From assembly GCF_042237075.1 (NCBI RefSeq), contig NZ_JBCGDC010000028.1:9913-73912 (forward strand): 64,000 bases of DNA. The letters are read 5' to 3'. The position numbers were made by a program, and so were the translations under genes. Below are positions 9,110 to 17,115 of this stretch, piece by piece. Source of the DNA: Polymorphospora lycopeni (GTDB lineage: Bacteria > Actinomycetota > Actinomycetes > Mycobacteriales > Micromonosporaceae). Numbering within the stretch: position 1 is the stretch's first letter; each line of letters starts with the position of its first letter. The notes under the pieces are model-generated. The model saw nothing but the letters and a program-made list of their open reading frames with translations. It was not told the origin of the DNA and did not search any database.

Positions 9110-9571
9110 GTGACACTCTCAGCGCTCGAACCGGTGGTTCCCGACGCCGAGGCCATCTCGACCGCCGACGCGGCCGTCGACCGGGTCAGGAGCTATCTGG
9201 CGACGGGTACGCCACGGGCGACCCGCATCCGGGTACGGGTCGAGGACAACGGCGAGGTGGTGGTGGTTCCCCGCGCCGCCGTCGAACTGTTCGCCCAGAT
9301 CCTCGCGCACATGGCCGCCGGTCACGGCGTCACCGTCGTTCCCGAGCACGCCGAACTGACCACCCAGCAGGCGGCCACGCTCCTCAACGTGTCGCGGCCC
9401 TACCTGATCGGTCTGCTGGACGCTGGCGAGATCGACTATCGCCGGGTCGGCAAGCACCGTCGGGTACGGGCGGCCTCACTGCTGGCGTATCAGCGCAGGG
9501 ATGATCGGCGTAGGCGCGCGGCCGCTGACGAACTGGCCGAGTTGACCGAAGAGATGGGTCTCTACGAGTGA
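9110..9571 (+). CDS. antitoxin with excisionase-type HTH DNA-binding domain
   Basis: 153 residues. The C-terminal half (about 84-131, LTTQQAATLLNVSRPYL onward) is the MerR/excisionase-type helix-turn-helix seen in many PIN-associated antitoxins. The N-terminal half is a small alpha/beta domain that could bind the toxin. GTG start with GGAGG about 6 nt upstream. Its stop overlaps the start of the PIN gene by 4 nt (GTGA), a classic antitoxin-first operon. The upstream stretch 9050-9105 is less GC-rich, with short TGCGA repeats that could be an autoregulatory operator. Confidence 0.8.
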   Translation: MTLSALEPVVPDAEAISTADAAVDRVRSYLATGTPRATRIRVRVEDNGEVVVVPRAAVELFAQILAHMAAGHGVTVVPEHAELTTQQAATLLNVSRPYLIGLLDAGEIDYRRVGKHRRVRAASLLAYQRRDDRRRRAAADELAELTEEMGLYE

Positions 9572-10125
9572 ACTTCGTCGTCCTCTACGACGCGAACGTG
9601 CTCTACCCGAACGTCCTGCGAGACCTTTTGATCCGTATCGCACAGGCGGGACTCGTACACGCGAGATGGACCGAACGGATCCTCGACGAGGTCTTCACGA
9701 ACGTCCAGAAGAACCGCCCCGACCTTGACCCGGAACGGCTGGCCCGGACCCGACAGCTCATGAACCGCGCTCTCCGCGACTGTCTGGTGACCGACTACGA
9801 ATCGCTGATTCCCGCCCTCACACTGCCGGATCCGGACGACCGACACGTCCTGGCGGCAGCAATCCGGGCCAGGGCCCAGGTCATCGTCACCGACAACCTT
9901 CGACACTTTCCGCTCGACGCGCTACGCCCGTTCGACATCGAACCGTTGAGCGCCGACGACTTCGTGTCCGACCAGGTCGACCTCAGCCCGAAAACGGTGT
10001 GGGGCTGCGTCCAGCAGATCGCGGATTCACGGCGGAACCCGCCCATGCGGCCCGCCGACGTACTGGTCGCGCTCGAACGGTGTGGATTGGTGCGATCGGT
10101 GGCCAATCTCGGTTCCGAAAGGTAG
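9568..10125 (+). CDS. PIN-domain ribonuclease toxin
   Basis: 185 residues. PIN-fold acidic residues are visible: Asp8 in YDANVLYPN, Glu36 and Asp40/Glu41 in TERILDEVF, Asp88-Asp91 in LPDPDDRH and Asp109 in VTDN. Such toxins cleave RNA, often tRNA or rRNA. About 50 residues follow the PIN core. Overlap with the upstream HTH gene gives translational coupling. All catalytic acids look intact, so the module is probably functional. Confidence 0.85.
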   Translation: MNFVVLYDANVLYPNVLRDLLIRIAQAGLVHARWTERILDEVFTNVQKNRPDLDPERLARTRQLMNRALRDCLVTDYESLIPALTLPDPDDRHVLAAAIRARAQVIVTDNLRHFPLDALRPFDIEPLSADDFVSDQVDLSPKTVWGCVQQIADSRRNPPMRPADVLVALERCGLVRSVANLGSER

Positions 10126-10216
10126 CGGTGCGCCGGCCGATCACCTAACCGACAGCACTGAGTCGGATAGGCGGCAGAGTACGGGCCGGCTTGCGGCCGC
10201 CGGCCAGCATGGCGGC

Positions 10217-10876
10217 ATGTACCCCAGCCCAACCGTCTCGTCCGCCGAGCTGCGCCCCCGCCGGACGTGGTTTCTCGTCGCCGCCCTGATCGCCCTCGCC
10301 GGGGTGGTCGCCGGCGTCCTGCTCTTCGTCCTCAGCCTGAACAGCGCCACCGACAGCATGGACAGCGTCACCGAGGGGTTCAACGAGAGCACCGAGCAGG
10401 TCTTCCAGACCGGCGACACGGTGTCGGTCGAACTGGCCGCCGACCAGCGGAAGATCGTATGGGTGGACGCGTCTGCGGTCGGCAGCGGCGCGACCTGCGA
10501 CGTCTCCGGATCGGCCGTCCTCGGCACTCCCACGACCACCTGGACGGTGACCAACTCGACCGGGGAGTGGCGCAGCCTCTACCAACTTTCTGCCGCCGGC
10601 GCCGGCACCTACGAGCTGACCTGCACCGCGGGTGGCGGCACCACGCCGGTCGCCCTCGCGGTCGGCCAGCCGCCACAACTCGGGGAGGCCCTCGGCTTCG
10701 CCGGCCGGCTGTTCGGTGGGATCGGCGCGCTGACCCTGCTGCCCTGTCTCGGGATGGTCGTCGGCGGGGTGATCGCCCTGGTCGTCGCCCTGCGCCGCGG
10801 TTCGCACCGCAAGCGCCTGCTGCAGCAGCGGTCGGCCGGCTACGGGTACGCCCCCGGCTACGGACCGCCCCGGTAG
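10217..10876 (+). CDS. two-pass membrane protein of unknown function
   Basis: 219 residues. A helix at about 17-40 is followed by an extracytoplasmic domain with two cysteines (CDVSG and LTCTAG) and an Ig-like pattern. A second helix lies at about 163-192 and a basic, Tyr/Gly/Pro-rich cytoplasmic tail follows. ATG 10217 gives the natural start of the first helix; no convincing SD is visible. No family assignment could be made. It lies directly downstream of the toxin-antitoxin pair, apparently as a separate unit. Confidence 0.7.
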   Translation: MYPSPTVSSAELRPRRTWFLVAALIALAGVVAGVLLFVLSLNSATDSMDSVTEGFNESTEQVFQTGDTVSVELAADQRKIVWVDASAVGSGATCDVSGSAVLGTPTTTWTVTNSTGEWRSLYQLSAAGAGTYELTCTAGGGTTPVALAVGQPPQLGEALGFAGRLFGGIGALTLLPCLGMVVGGVIALVVALRRGSHRKRLLQQRSAGYGYAPGYGPPR

Positions 10877-10920
10877 CGATCTCGAAAAACCGTTGCCGCC
10901 CCGCGCGGCCACTGGATAGC

Positions 10921-11130
10921 GTGGCCGTACACGGGAAGGGAGGTGGTCCAAGCTTTGATTGGCAATAGGACTCGTGAGGTGGCTGCCCGCTAGCCGCTGT
11001 CCTTGACAGTTTTCGTTCGTCGAGACCGTGTGGCAACGGCGCGGCGAATCCACGACAGCCACCCGACCCCCGGGGGTGCCGGCCCAGTCCAGCCGGCCCG
11101 CTTCAGCGGAAACCCCCGGGGGTCGTCCTG
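10921..11130 (+). ncRNA. candidate structured RNA (about 200 nt) upstream of the RNase Z-like gene
   Basis: Composition changes abruptly here to a less GC-biased stretch (around AAGCTTTGATTGGCAATAGG). An 8-bp helix GGTGGCTG (10978-10985) / CAGCCACC (11056-11063) encloses a variable region. Two copies of the self-complementary 12-mer ACCCCCGGGGGT (11066-11077 and 11112-11123) can pair with each other around GCCGGC and CCGC hairpins. The length and organisation recall conserved actinobacterial RNAs such as the raiA class, but I recall only the size and distribution of that class. A 15-codon frame (10921-10968) lies inside. Confidence 0.45.
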
Positions 11131-11151
11131 TTCCCCGGTCCTGTTCCCCGG
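11126..11151 (+). repeat. 13-bp tandem duplication before the RNase Z-like gene
   Basis: TCCTGTTCCCCGG occurs twice head to tail, 22 bp before GTG 11173. It adjoins the end of the candidate RNA and could be part of its terminator region or a slippage product. Confidence 0.6.
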
Positions 11152-11172
11152 TCTGCGGAAGGCGGCCGCCGC

Positions 11173-12087
11173 GTGTCGTCGCGCGAACTCGTCGTACTCG
11201 GCACGGCCAGCCAGGTGCCCACCCGACGGCGTAACCACAACGGCTACCTGCTGCGCTGGGACCGCGAGGGCATCCTCTTCGACCCGGGTGAGGGCACCCA
11301 GCGGCAGATGCTGCTGGCCGGGGTTTCCGCCACCGACCTGACCCGGGTCTGTGTCACCCACTTCCACGGCGACCACTGCCTGGGCCTGCCCGGCATCGTC
11401 CAGCGGCTGTCACTCGACCGGGTGCCGCATCCGGTGCCCGTGCACTTCCCCGCCGGCGGGGCCGGCTACTTCGAGCGGCTACGGCACGCCAGTTCGTTCC
11501 ACGACGTCGCCGACGTACGCGCCGAACCGGTCGGCACCGACGGCCAGCGGTTCGACATCGGCGCCGGGGTGCTGGAGGCACGCCGACTGCGACATCCCGT
11601 CGAGACGTACGGCTACCGACTTCTGGCTCCGGACGGGCGACGGATGCTGCGGGACCGGCTCGACGCGTACGGCATCTCCGGGCCCGCGGTCGGCGCGTTG
11701 CAGCGCGACGGCCACCTCGACCTGGACGGGCATCGCGTGTCCCTGGAGGCGGTCAGCGAGCACCGGCGCGGCCAGCGGTTCGCCTTCGTCATGGACACCG
11801 GCCTGTGCGACAACGTGTTCGCCCTGGCCGAGGAGGCCGACCTGCTGGTGATCGAGTCGACGTTCCTGTCCGTGGACGCCGCCCTCGCCGCCGAGGTCGG
11901 CCACCTGACCGCGGCGCAGGCGGGCCGGGTGGCGGCCGAGTCCGGGGTACGCCGGCTCGTGCTGACCCACTTCTCGCAGCGGTATCCGGATCCGGAGCGG
12001 TTCGCGGCGGAGGCGCGGGAAGAGTTCGACGGTGATCTCGTCGTGGCCGACGACCTGATGCGGGTGCCGGTACCTCCCACGGTCTGA
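11173..12087 (+). CDS. rnz: ribonuclease Z-type metallo-beta-lactamase fold hydrolase
   Basis: 304 residues. The dinuclear zinc motif HFHGDH is at residues 63-68; the distal LTHFSQRY near residue 268 supplies the last histidine, and the Asp in VMDTG completes the set. The length and HFSQRY ending match tRNase Z, which trims tRNA 3' trailers. The PxKxRN-type exosite and the glycine-rich flexible arm are not obvious, so another substrate is possible. The GTG start has only a weak SD. The candidate structured RNA lies immediately upstream. Confidence 0.85.
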   Translation: MSSRELVVLGTASQVPTRRRNHNGYLLRWDREGILFDPGEGTQRQMLLAGVSATDLTRVCVTHFHGDHCLGLPGIVQRLSLDRVPHPVPVHFPAGGAGYFERLRHASSFHDVADVRAEPVGTDGQRFDIGAGVLEARRLRHPVETYGYRLLAPDGRRMLRDRLDAYGISGPAVGALQRDGHLDLDGHRVSLEAVSEHRRGQRFAFVMDTGLCDNVFALAEEADLLVIESTFLSVDAALAAEVGHLTAAQAGRVAAESGVRRLVLTHFSQRYPDPERFAAEAREEFDGDLVVADDLMRVPVPPTV

Positions 12088-12155
12088 CGGGCGGCGAGCC
12101 ACGCCGCCGGACCAGAACGGCGCCGACCATCATCACCTGGGCATACACTCGGCGG

Positions 12156-12668
12156 ATGTCGGTCTCGCTGCGGGTCGCCGAGGCGGTGGACGTGCCCCGG
12201 ATCGCCGAGTTGCACCGCCGTTCGCGGATCGACACCTACTCCGACCTGGTGAGCTACGACACACTCACCCGGGTGCCGGCACCGGTGTTCGCCGACTGGT
12301 GGGTGGAGCGGTGGAGCCACGAGCGGGAGACGCACGTGCTCACCGTCGCCGAACGCGACGGGCGGCTGGTCGGGTTCACCTATGTCGGCCCCGACGACGA
12401 GGGCAGCCAGGCGGACACCGGCCTGCTCTACGCCATCCACCTCGAATCCGCCGAGCGGGGCCGCGGGACCGGGCGGGCACTGATGGCCGAAGCCCTGGCG
12501 ACCCTGCGGGCACAGGGCTGGCAGCGGGCGGCGCTGTGGGTCCTGGCCGGCAACGACCGGGCACGCGGCTTCTACGAGCGCGGCGGCTGGCAGCCGACCG
12601 GGTGGTGCCGCGACAGCACGTTCGGCCCGCCGGTCAAGGAAATCCGGTACGACCGTCCGCTGCGCTGA
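12156..12668 (+). CDS. GNAT family N-acetyltransferase
   Basis: 170 residues spanning one GNAT fold. The acetyl-CoA binding motif A is RGRGTGRAL (about 109-117), followed by the motif B NDRARGFYERGGW. The substrate is unknown. ATG 12156 lies 6 nt after a TACACT -10 box, so the transcript is probably leaderless. It converges with cbs across a 338-bp gap. Confidence 0.85.
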   Translation: MSVSLRVAEAVDVPRIAELHRRSRIDTYSDLVSYDTLTRVPAPVFADWWVERWSHERETHVLTVAERDGRLVGFTYVGPDDEGSQADTGLLYAIHLESAERGRGTGRALMAEALATLRAQGWQRAALWVLAGNDRARGFYERGGWQPTGWCRDSTFGPPVKEIRYDRPLR

Positions 12669-13006
12669 GCGCTCCCGCCGCTGGGTGCGGGAGGTTCGTG
12701 GCGGGCGAGAGTACGTGACCTATGTATGCGGGGGAACCGTATGGTCACGCACCCTCGCCCACCGTGCCCACCAGACCCGGGGGGAACGCCTGGCCGGAGG
12801 CGTCAGACCGGCGGAGGCTGCCGGTCACCTGATCGGGTGGGCGTCGCGGGACCATCGGGTGCTGGCGGGGCATCGCCGGTGGTCACCGCTGGAGCGAAGA
12901 CTGCGTTCTCGGTGTCGTACCGCGGGCCGTTCGTGCCCCGCGTACACCTAGTCAACGGTGCGGCGGACCCGACGGGTCGGACAGTTTGTGCGACGTCCGG
13001 ACGTCG
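12669..13006. other. 338-bp convergent intergenic region with a long hairpin
   Basis: No gene was recognised between the convergent GNAT and cbs genes. The main content is an imperfect hairpin at 12700-12762. The remaining 240 bp are GC-rich, with open frames but no codon-usage or domain support. Confidence 0.6.
12700..12762. terminator. 63-nt three-segment hairpin
   Basis: Three consecutive helices nest. GGCGGGCGAG (12700-12709) pairs with CTCGCCC-CC (12754-12762, one bulge). CGTGACC (12714-12720) pairs with GGTCACG (12743-12749). ATGCGG (12726-12731) pairs with CCGTAT (12737-12742, one G-U), closing a GGGAA loop. It lies 32 bp after the GNAT stop. It could be a terminator or a separate structured RNA. 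Confidence 0.5.
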
Positions 13007-14377
13007 TCACCGGGCGCCGAGGTGCGCCAGGAGGTCCTGCCGGGTCAGCACGCCCTTCGGCTTGCCGTCGACGAGCACCAGGGCAGCGTCGGACTTCTCC
13101 AGCAGCGCGACCGCCTCGCTCACCGGCTGCCCGCCACCGACCACCGGCAGCGGCGGTCCCATGTGCCGCTCGATCGTGTCGTGCAGGTGCGCCTGGCCGG
13201 AGAAGAGCGCGTCGAGCAGATCACGCTCGGCGACCGAACCGGCGACCTCGCCCGTCACGACCGGCGGCTCGGCCTTGAGCACCGGGAGCTGGGAGACGCC
13301 GTACTCGCGCATGTAGTCGATCGCGTCGCGGACCGTCTCGGTCGGGTGCACGTGGATCAGCTCCGGCATGCCGCCCGGCTTGCCGGCCAGTGCCTCGGCC
13401 ACGGTCGCCTCGGCCCCGCCGGTCTCCATGAAGCCGTAGCGCGCCATCCACTCGTCGTTGAAGATCTTCGACAGGTAGCCGCGGCCGCCATCGGGCAGCA
13501 GCACCACGACGACGTCGTCGGGGCCGGCCCGCCGGGCGACGTCGAGCGCCGCGACGACCGCCATGCCGCAGGAGCCACCGACGAGCAGACCCTCCTCACG
13601 GGCGAGCCGCCGGGTCAGGTCGAAGGACTCCTTGTCGGAAACCTCGACGATCTCGTCGCAGATGGTCCGGTCGTAGGTCTCCGGCCAGAAGTCCTCGCCG
13701 ACGCCCTCCACGAGGTAGGGCCGGCCGGTGCCGCCGGAGTAGACCGAGCCCTCCGGGTCGGCGCCGACGATGCGGACCCGCCCCTCGGACGCCTCCTTGA
13801 GGTAGCGGCCGATGCCGGAGATGGTGCCGCCGGTGCCGACCCCGGCCACGAAGTGGGTGATCCGGCCGGCCGTCTGCTCCCACAACTCGGGGCCGGTCGT
13901 CTCGTAGTGCGAGCGGGGGTTGGCGGTGTTGGCGTACTGGTTGGGCTTCCACGCGCCGGGGATCTCCCGGGCCAGCCGGTCGGAGACGTTGTAGTAGGAG
14001 CGCGGATCCTCCGGGGCCACCGCGGTCGGGCAGACCACCACCTCGGCGCCGTACGCCCGCAGCACGTTCTGCTTGTCCTCGCTGACCTTGTCGGGGCAGA
14101 CGAAGACGCAGCGGTATCCCTTGAGCTGTGCCACCAGGGCCAGCCCGACACCGGTGTTGCCGCTGGTCGGCTCGACGATCGTGCCGCCGGGCTGGAGCAG
14201 GCCGCTCTTCTCCGCCTCTTCGACCATCCGTACGGCGATCCGGTCCTTGACCGAGCCCCCGGGGTTGAAGTATTCGACCTTCGCCAGCACGGTGGCGGCG
14301 ATGCCCTCGGTGACGCTGCGCAGCCGCACCAGCGGGGTGTTACCGATCAGCTCGACGACATTGTCGTAGTAGCGCAC
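13007..14377 (-). CDS. cbs: cystathionine beta-synthase
   Basis: 456 residues. It condenses serine and homocysteine to cystathionine (reverse transsulfuration, cysteine supply for mycothiol). The PLP lysine is K44 in GGSVKDRIA. The phosphate loop GVGTGGT and SGNTG are present. The C-terminal 120 residues hold a pair of CBS domains (Bateman module). The N-terminal haem-binding region of animal CBS is absent, as in other bacteria. GTG start with AGAAGG about 10 nt upstream. Confidence 0.93.
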   Translation of the reverse strand: MRYYDNVVELIGNTPLVRLRSVTEGIAATVLAKVEYFNPGGSVKDRIAVRMVEEAEKSGLLQPGGTIVEPTSGNTGVGLALVAQLKGYRCVFVCPDKVSEDKQNVLRAYGAEVVVCPTAVAPEDPRSYYNVSDRLAREIPGAWKPNQYANTANPRSHYETTGPELWEQTAGRITHFVAGVGTGGTISGIGRYLKEASEGRVRIVGADPEGSVYSGGTGRPYLVEGVGEDFWPETYDRTICDEIVEVSDKESFDLTRRLAREEGLLVGGSCGMAVVAALDVARRAGPDDVVVVLLPDGGRGYLSKIFNDEWMARYGFMETGGAEATVAEALAGKPGGMPELIHVHPTETVRDAIDYMREYGVSQLPVLKAEPPVVTGEVAGSVAERDLLDALFSGQAHLHDTIERHMGPPLPVVGGGQPVSEAVALLEKSDAALVLVDGKPKGVLTRQDLLAHLGAR

Positions 14378-14457
14378 GTCGTTGTGCCCTTCTCGGAGGC
14401 GCCACGGCAGGTGGCCGGGCCGGTGATCGCACGGGTCACGTCAAGACTACGTGCGGT

Positions 14458-14814
14458 TCAGGTCACGACCTGTCCCGGGATGACCGTGGAACGCTTGGCC
14501 TCCCACTCCAGGAACCGCTCGGTCTCGGCGAGGATCGACCCGGCCAGCCAGGTCGCCATGAGCGCGTCGTCGGCCAGGCCGAAGAAGGTGAGGAACAACT
14601 CCGGCACCAGGTCGACCGGCGACGCGATGTACGCCGTCGCCGCGGCCATCATCGCCAGCCGCAGCCCCCCGTCGTATTCGCCCCGTGCGGTGGCCTTGAG
14701 CATCCGGGGCAGCGCCCCGATCCGTTTGCCCAGGCCGGGGCCACCGCGGGCGCCCGACGTCAGTGCCCGTCCCAACGCCGCGAAAGCGGCGGTCCGCTTC
14801 AAAGTCTTGGCCAT
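14458..14814 (-). CDS. YkvA family (DUF1232) small membrane protein
   Basis: 118 residues. The DUF1232 core is visible as YIASPVDLVPELF followed by GLADDALM. A conserved short hydrophobic hairpin precedes it. ATG 14814 is preferred over the longer frame because GGGAGG sits 8 nt before it and the upstream extension is a run of arginines. The function is unknown; family members are membrane-associated. It lies 80 bp upstream of cbs on the same strand, possibly in one transcription unit. Confidence 0.8.
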   Translation of the reverse strand: MAKTLKRTAAFAALGRALTSGARGGPGLGKRIGALPRMLKATARGEYDGGLRLAMMAAATAYIASPVDLVPELFLTFFGLADDALMATWLAGSILAETERFLEWEAKRSTVIPGQVVT

Positions 14815-15030
14815 GTCGCCGACCTCCCTGCCGCCAATGATGCACCCGTACGCCAACCGGCGCCTCCGTCGCGGTACATACCCAACCGGTCGCGGATCTA
14901 GGCAATCGGTCAAGCGGTACGTCGCCTCCGGGGGCTAACCTCGAAGACCGTACGACGCACGCCACGACCGGCCGGCCCGGTGCCGGCGGCCGGGTGTCCG
15001 GCGGCGGGCTACGGCGGGCAGGCGACGGTC

Positions 15031-15130
15031 GGGGGGGGGGGGGCGGGGGCGGATGGGGACGGTCGAACAGGGGGCGGCCCGGGGGGGGGGGGGATGGCTC
15101 GGATGGAGACGGTCGAACAGGGATCGGCCC
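15031..15130 (+). repeat. 50-bp imperfect tandem duplication, each copy opening with a 13-G tract
   Basis: Copies at 15031-15080 and 15081-15130 each begin with 13 G and share GACGGTCGAACAGGG. The second copy contains the start of the SGNH hydrolase gene. Fifty is not a multiple of three, so the copies are in different frames. A poly-G run of the same length also borders the N gap at 55.6 kb, which points to a sequencing or assembly artefact rather than biology. Confidence 0.7.
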
Positions 15131-16221
15131 CGTGGCGGGTCGTCCGACGCGTGGGGCTCGCCGCCGCGATCGGCGCGGGCCTGACCGCGGCCGGTGCCGC
15201 CGCGCTCGGCGGGATCCTGCTCGGCCAGGCCAACCGGGCCCGCCGCACCATCCCGATGGCCGAGGCCCCACCACCGCGCGGCGAGGGCGTCTACGGCGCC
15301 AAGTTCCCCGGCCGGCCGATCACCCTGGCGGTGCTCGGTGACTCGACGGCGGCCGGCTACGGCGTCCACCGTCCACGTGAGACACCCGGCGCGCTGCTGG
15401 CCACCGGGGTGTCCCGCCGGCTGGGGCGGCCGGTGCGGCTGCGCCGGTTCGCCGTCGTCGGGTCGATATCCGCCGGCCTGGCACCACAGGTCGAGGTGGC
15501 GGTCGAGGCGAAACCCGATCTCGCGGTCATCCTGATCGGCGGCAACGACATCACCAACCGGACGCCGTACGGCATCGCGGTGCGTCACCTCGTCGACGCC
15601 GTACGCGACCTGCGCCGGGCCGGCGCCGAGGTCGTCGTCGGCACCTGCCCCGACCTCGGCGCGATCCAGCCGATCAAGCCACCGTTGCGGTGGCTGGCCC
15701 GCCGGTGGAGCCGGCAGTTGGCGGCGGCGCAGACGGTGGCGGTGGTCGAGGCGGGCGGCCGCACGGTGTCGCTCGGCGACCTGCTCGGTCCGCGGTTCGC
15801 CGCCGACCCGGTCCGAATGTTCGCCTGGGACCGTTACCACCCGTCCGCCGACGGTTACGCGGTGGCGGTGGCCGCGATGCTGCCCACGGTCCTGTCCGCG
15901 CTCGGTGCCGGCGAGGAACGACGGGCCGTACCGGTCGCCGGCGAAGGGCCGCGCTCCCTGACCCAGGCCGCCGCGCAGGCCGCCCGCGAGCCGGGCACCG
16001 AGGTCACCGGCACCCAGGTCGCCGGCCGCGACCGTGGGCCGGGCGGCCGCTGGGCGCAGTTGCGCCGGCGCCGGCCGGCCTGGCTCGGCCCGCTGCCGAG
16101 CGGCGGGCTGCCGGCCCTGTTCGGCAATTCGAGGGCCGACGATCCGGCCCCGGTCGCCGTACCCTTGAGGCATGGGTCACACGACGCGGCGCAACCATCC
16201 ACGGTGGAGAAACCCCGGTGA
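15103..16221 (+). CDS. SGNH/GDSL family hydrolase, membrane anchored (first of a tandem pair)
   Basis: About 372 residues. An N-terminal signal anchor (about 18-42) precedes an SGNH esterase domain. Block I is VLGDSTAAGYG with Ser81 as nucleophile. Block III is IGGND and block V is YHPSADGY with the Asp/His pair. A basic disordered tail of about 95 residues follows. The start is uncertain because a poly-G tract precedes it; ATG 15103 lies 9 nt after the tract, which can serve as the SD, while ATG 15094 touches it. Probable extracytoplasmic lipase/esterase; the substrate is unknown. Confidence 0.8.
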   Translation: METVEQGSAPWRVVRRVGLAAAIGAGLTAAGAAALGGILLGQANRARRTIPMAEAPPPRGEGVYGAKFPGRPITLAVLGDSTAAGYGVHRPRETPGALLATGVSRRLGRPVRLRRFAVVGSISAGLAPQVEVAVEAKPDLAVILIGGNDITNRTPYGIAVRHLVDAVRDLRRAGAEVVVGTCPDLGAIQPIKPPLRWLARRWSRQLAAAQTVAVVEAGGRTVSLGDLLGPRFAADPVRMFAWDRYHPSADGYAVAVAAMLPTVLSALGAGEERRAVPVAGEGPRSLTQAAAQAAREPGTEVTGTQVAGRDRGPGGRWAQLRRRRPAWLGPLPSGGLPALFGNSRADDPAPVAVPLRHGSHDAAQPSTVEKPR

Positions 16222-16260
16222 ACGCTCGCCGTCGGGCCTCGTCCGCCACGGGGTGACCCG

Positions 16261-17058
16261 ATGACCGGCATGGCCCTACGCGTCGGGCGCGCCGCCGCCC
16301 TGACCCTGATCGCCGGCACGGTCGGCGGTGCCGCGCTGCTCGCCGGCGAGGCACTGGTCGCCCGCACCCGCCGCTACGCGCAACCGGAGATGGGCCTGAC
16401 GCTGCGCGCGACGGTCGGTGACCCGGCGGCGCCCCCGCTGCGGCTGGTCCTGCTCGGCGACTCGCTGGCGCTCGGCGTCGGCGTCGACCAGGTGGCCGAC
16501 ACCGTCGGCGGCCAGTTGGCCCGCCTGCTCAGCGAGGGCGACGGTCCGGCCGCCGGCCGGCGGCGGGTCGAACTGTCCAGCGTCGGCGTCTCCGGGTCGC
16601 GGTCCACCGATCTCGCGACGCAGGTGGCGCGGGCGCTGCTGGGGCGGCTCCCGGACGTGGCGGTGATCCTGATCGGCGCCAACGACGCCACCGGCCTGCG
16701 CCGGCCGGTCGAAGCGGCGGCACACCTCGGTGCGGCGGTACGTCGCCTGCGTGCCGCCGGTGTCGAGGTCGTCGTCGGCACCTGCCCCGACCTCGGCGCC
16801 GTACGGGCGATCGCTCCCCCGCTGCGACAGGTGGTCGGCTGGGCCGGGCGGGTGACGGCGCGGGCCCAGACCAGGGCGGTGCACGACGCCGGCGGCCAGA
16901 CCGTCGACCTGGCCGCCGAGGCGGGTCCGGTCTTCCGGGCCGACGCCGGAACGCTCTGCCACGACGGCTACCACCCGTCGGCCGACGGCTACCGGGTCTG
17001 GGCGCACGCCCTGCTGCCGGCCGTGTCGCGTGCCGCGAGCGGCGCCGACCGCAGCTGA
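16261..17058 (+). CDS. SGNH/GDSL family hydrolase (second of a tandem pair)
   Basis: 265 residues, paralogous to the upstream gene and 39 bp after it. A signal peptide or anchor occupies about 8-32. The catalytic blocks are LLGDSLALGVG (Ser68), LIGANDATG and DGYHPSADGYR. The stretch VEVVVGTCPDLGA is shared almost exactly with the first copy, which supports tandem duplication. It lacks the basic C-terminal tail of its neighbour. Both are probably secreted or surface-bound esterases acting on lipids or acylated glycans. Confidence 0.88.
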   Translation: MTGMALRVGRAAALTLIAGTVGGAALLAGEALVARTRRYAQPEMGLTLRATVGDPAAPPLRLVLLGDSLALGVGVDQVADTVGGQLARLLSEGDGPAAGRRRVELSSVGVSGSRSTDLATQVARALLGRLPDVAVILIGANDATGLRRPVEAAAHLGAAVRRLRAAGVEVVVGTCPDLGAVRAIAPPLRQVVGWAGRVTARAQTRAVHDAGGQTVDLAAEAGPVFRADAGTLCHDGYHPSADGYRVWAHALLPAVSRAASGADRS

Positions 17059-17091
17059 GCCGCCGCAACACCTTCGCCCTTCCCGCCGAAG

Positions 17092-17109
17092 TTACCCGCG
17101 GGTTAAGTT
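17092..17109 (+). promoter_or_regulatory. palindromic operator overlapping the leaderless thiolase promoter
   Basis: The perfect palindrome ACCCGCGGGT (17094-17103), flanked by TT and TAA, overlaps the -10 box TAAGTT (17104-17109), which lies 6 nt before ATG 17116. The position suits a dimeric repressor, for example a TetR-type regulator of lipid metabolism; no such regulator is adjacent. Confidence 0.4.
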
Positions 17110-17115
17110 GGGCTC

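Noticed and set aside
12669..13006. c-di-AMP (ydaO-type) riboswitch suggested by GGGGGAACC near the hairpin
   Set aside because: The conserved pseudo-symmetric core is missing and the downstream gene is on the opposite strand, so there is nothing to regulate.
14935..16173. 412-codon frame antisense to the first SGNH hydrolase
   Set aside because: Arg/Gly/Pro-rich shadow; SGNH blocks are clear on the plus strand.
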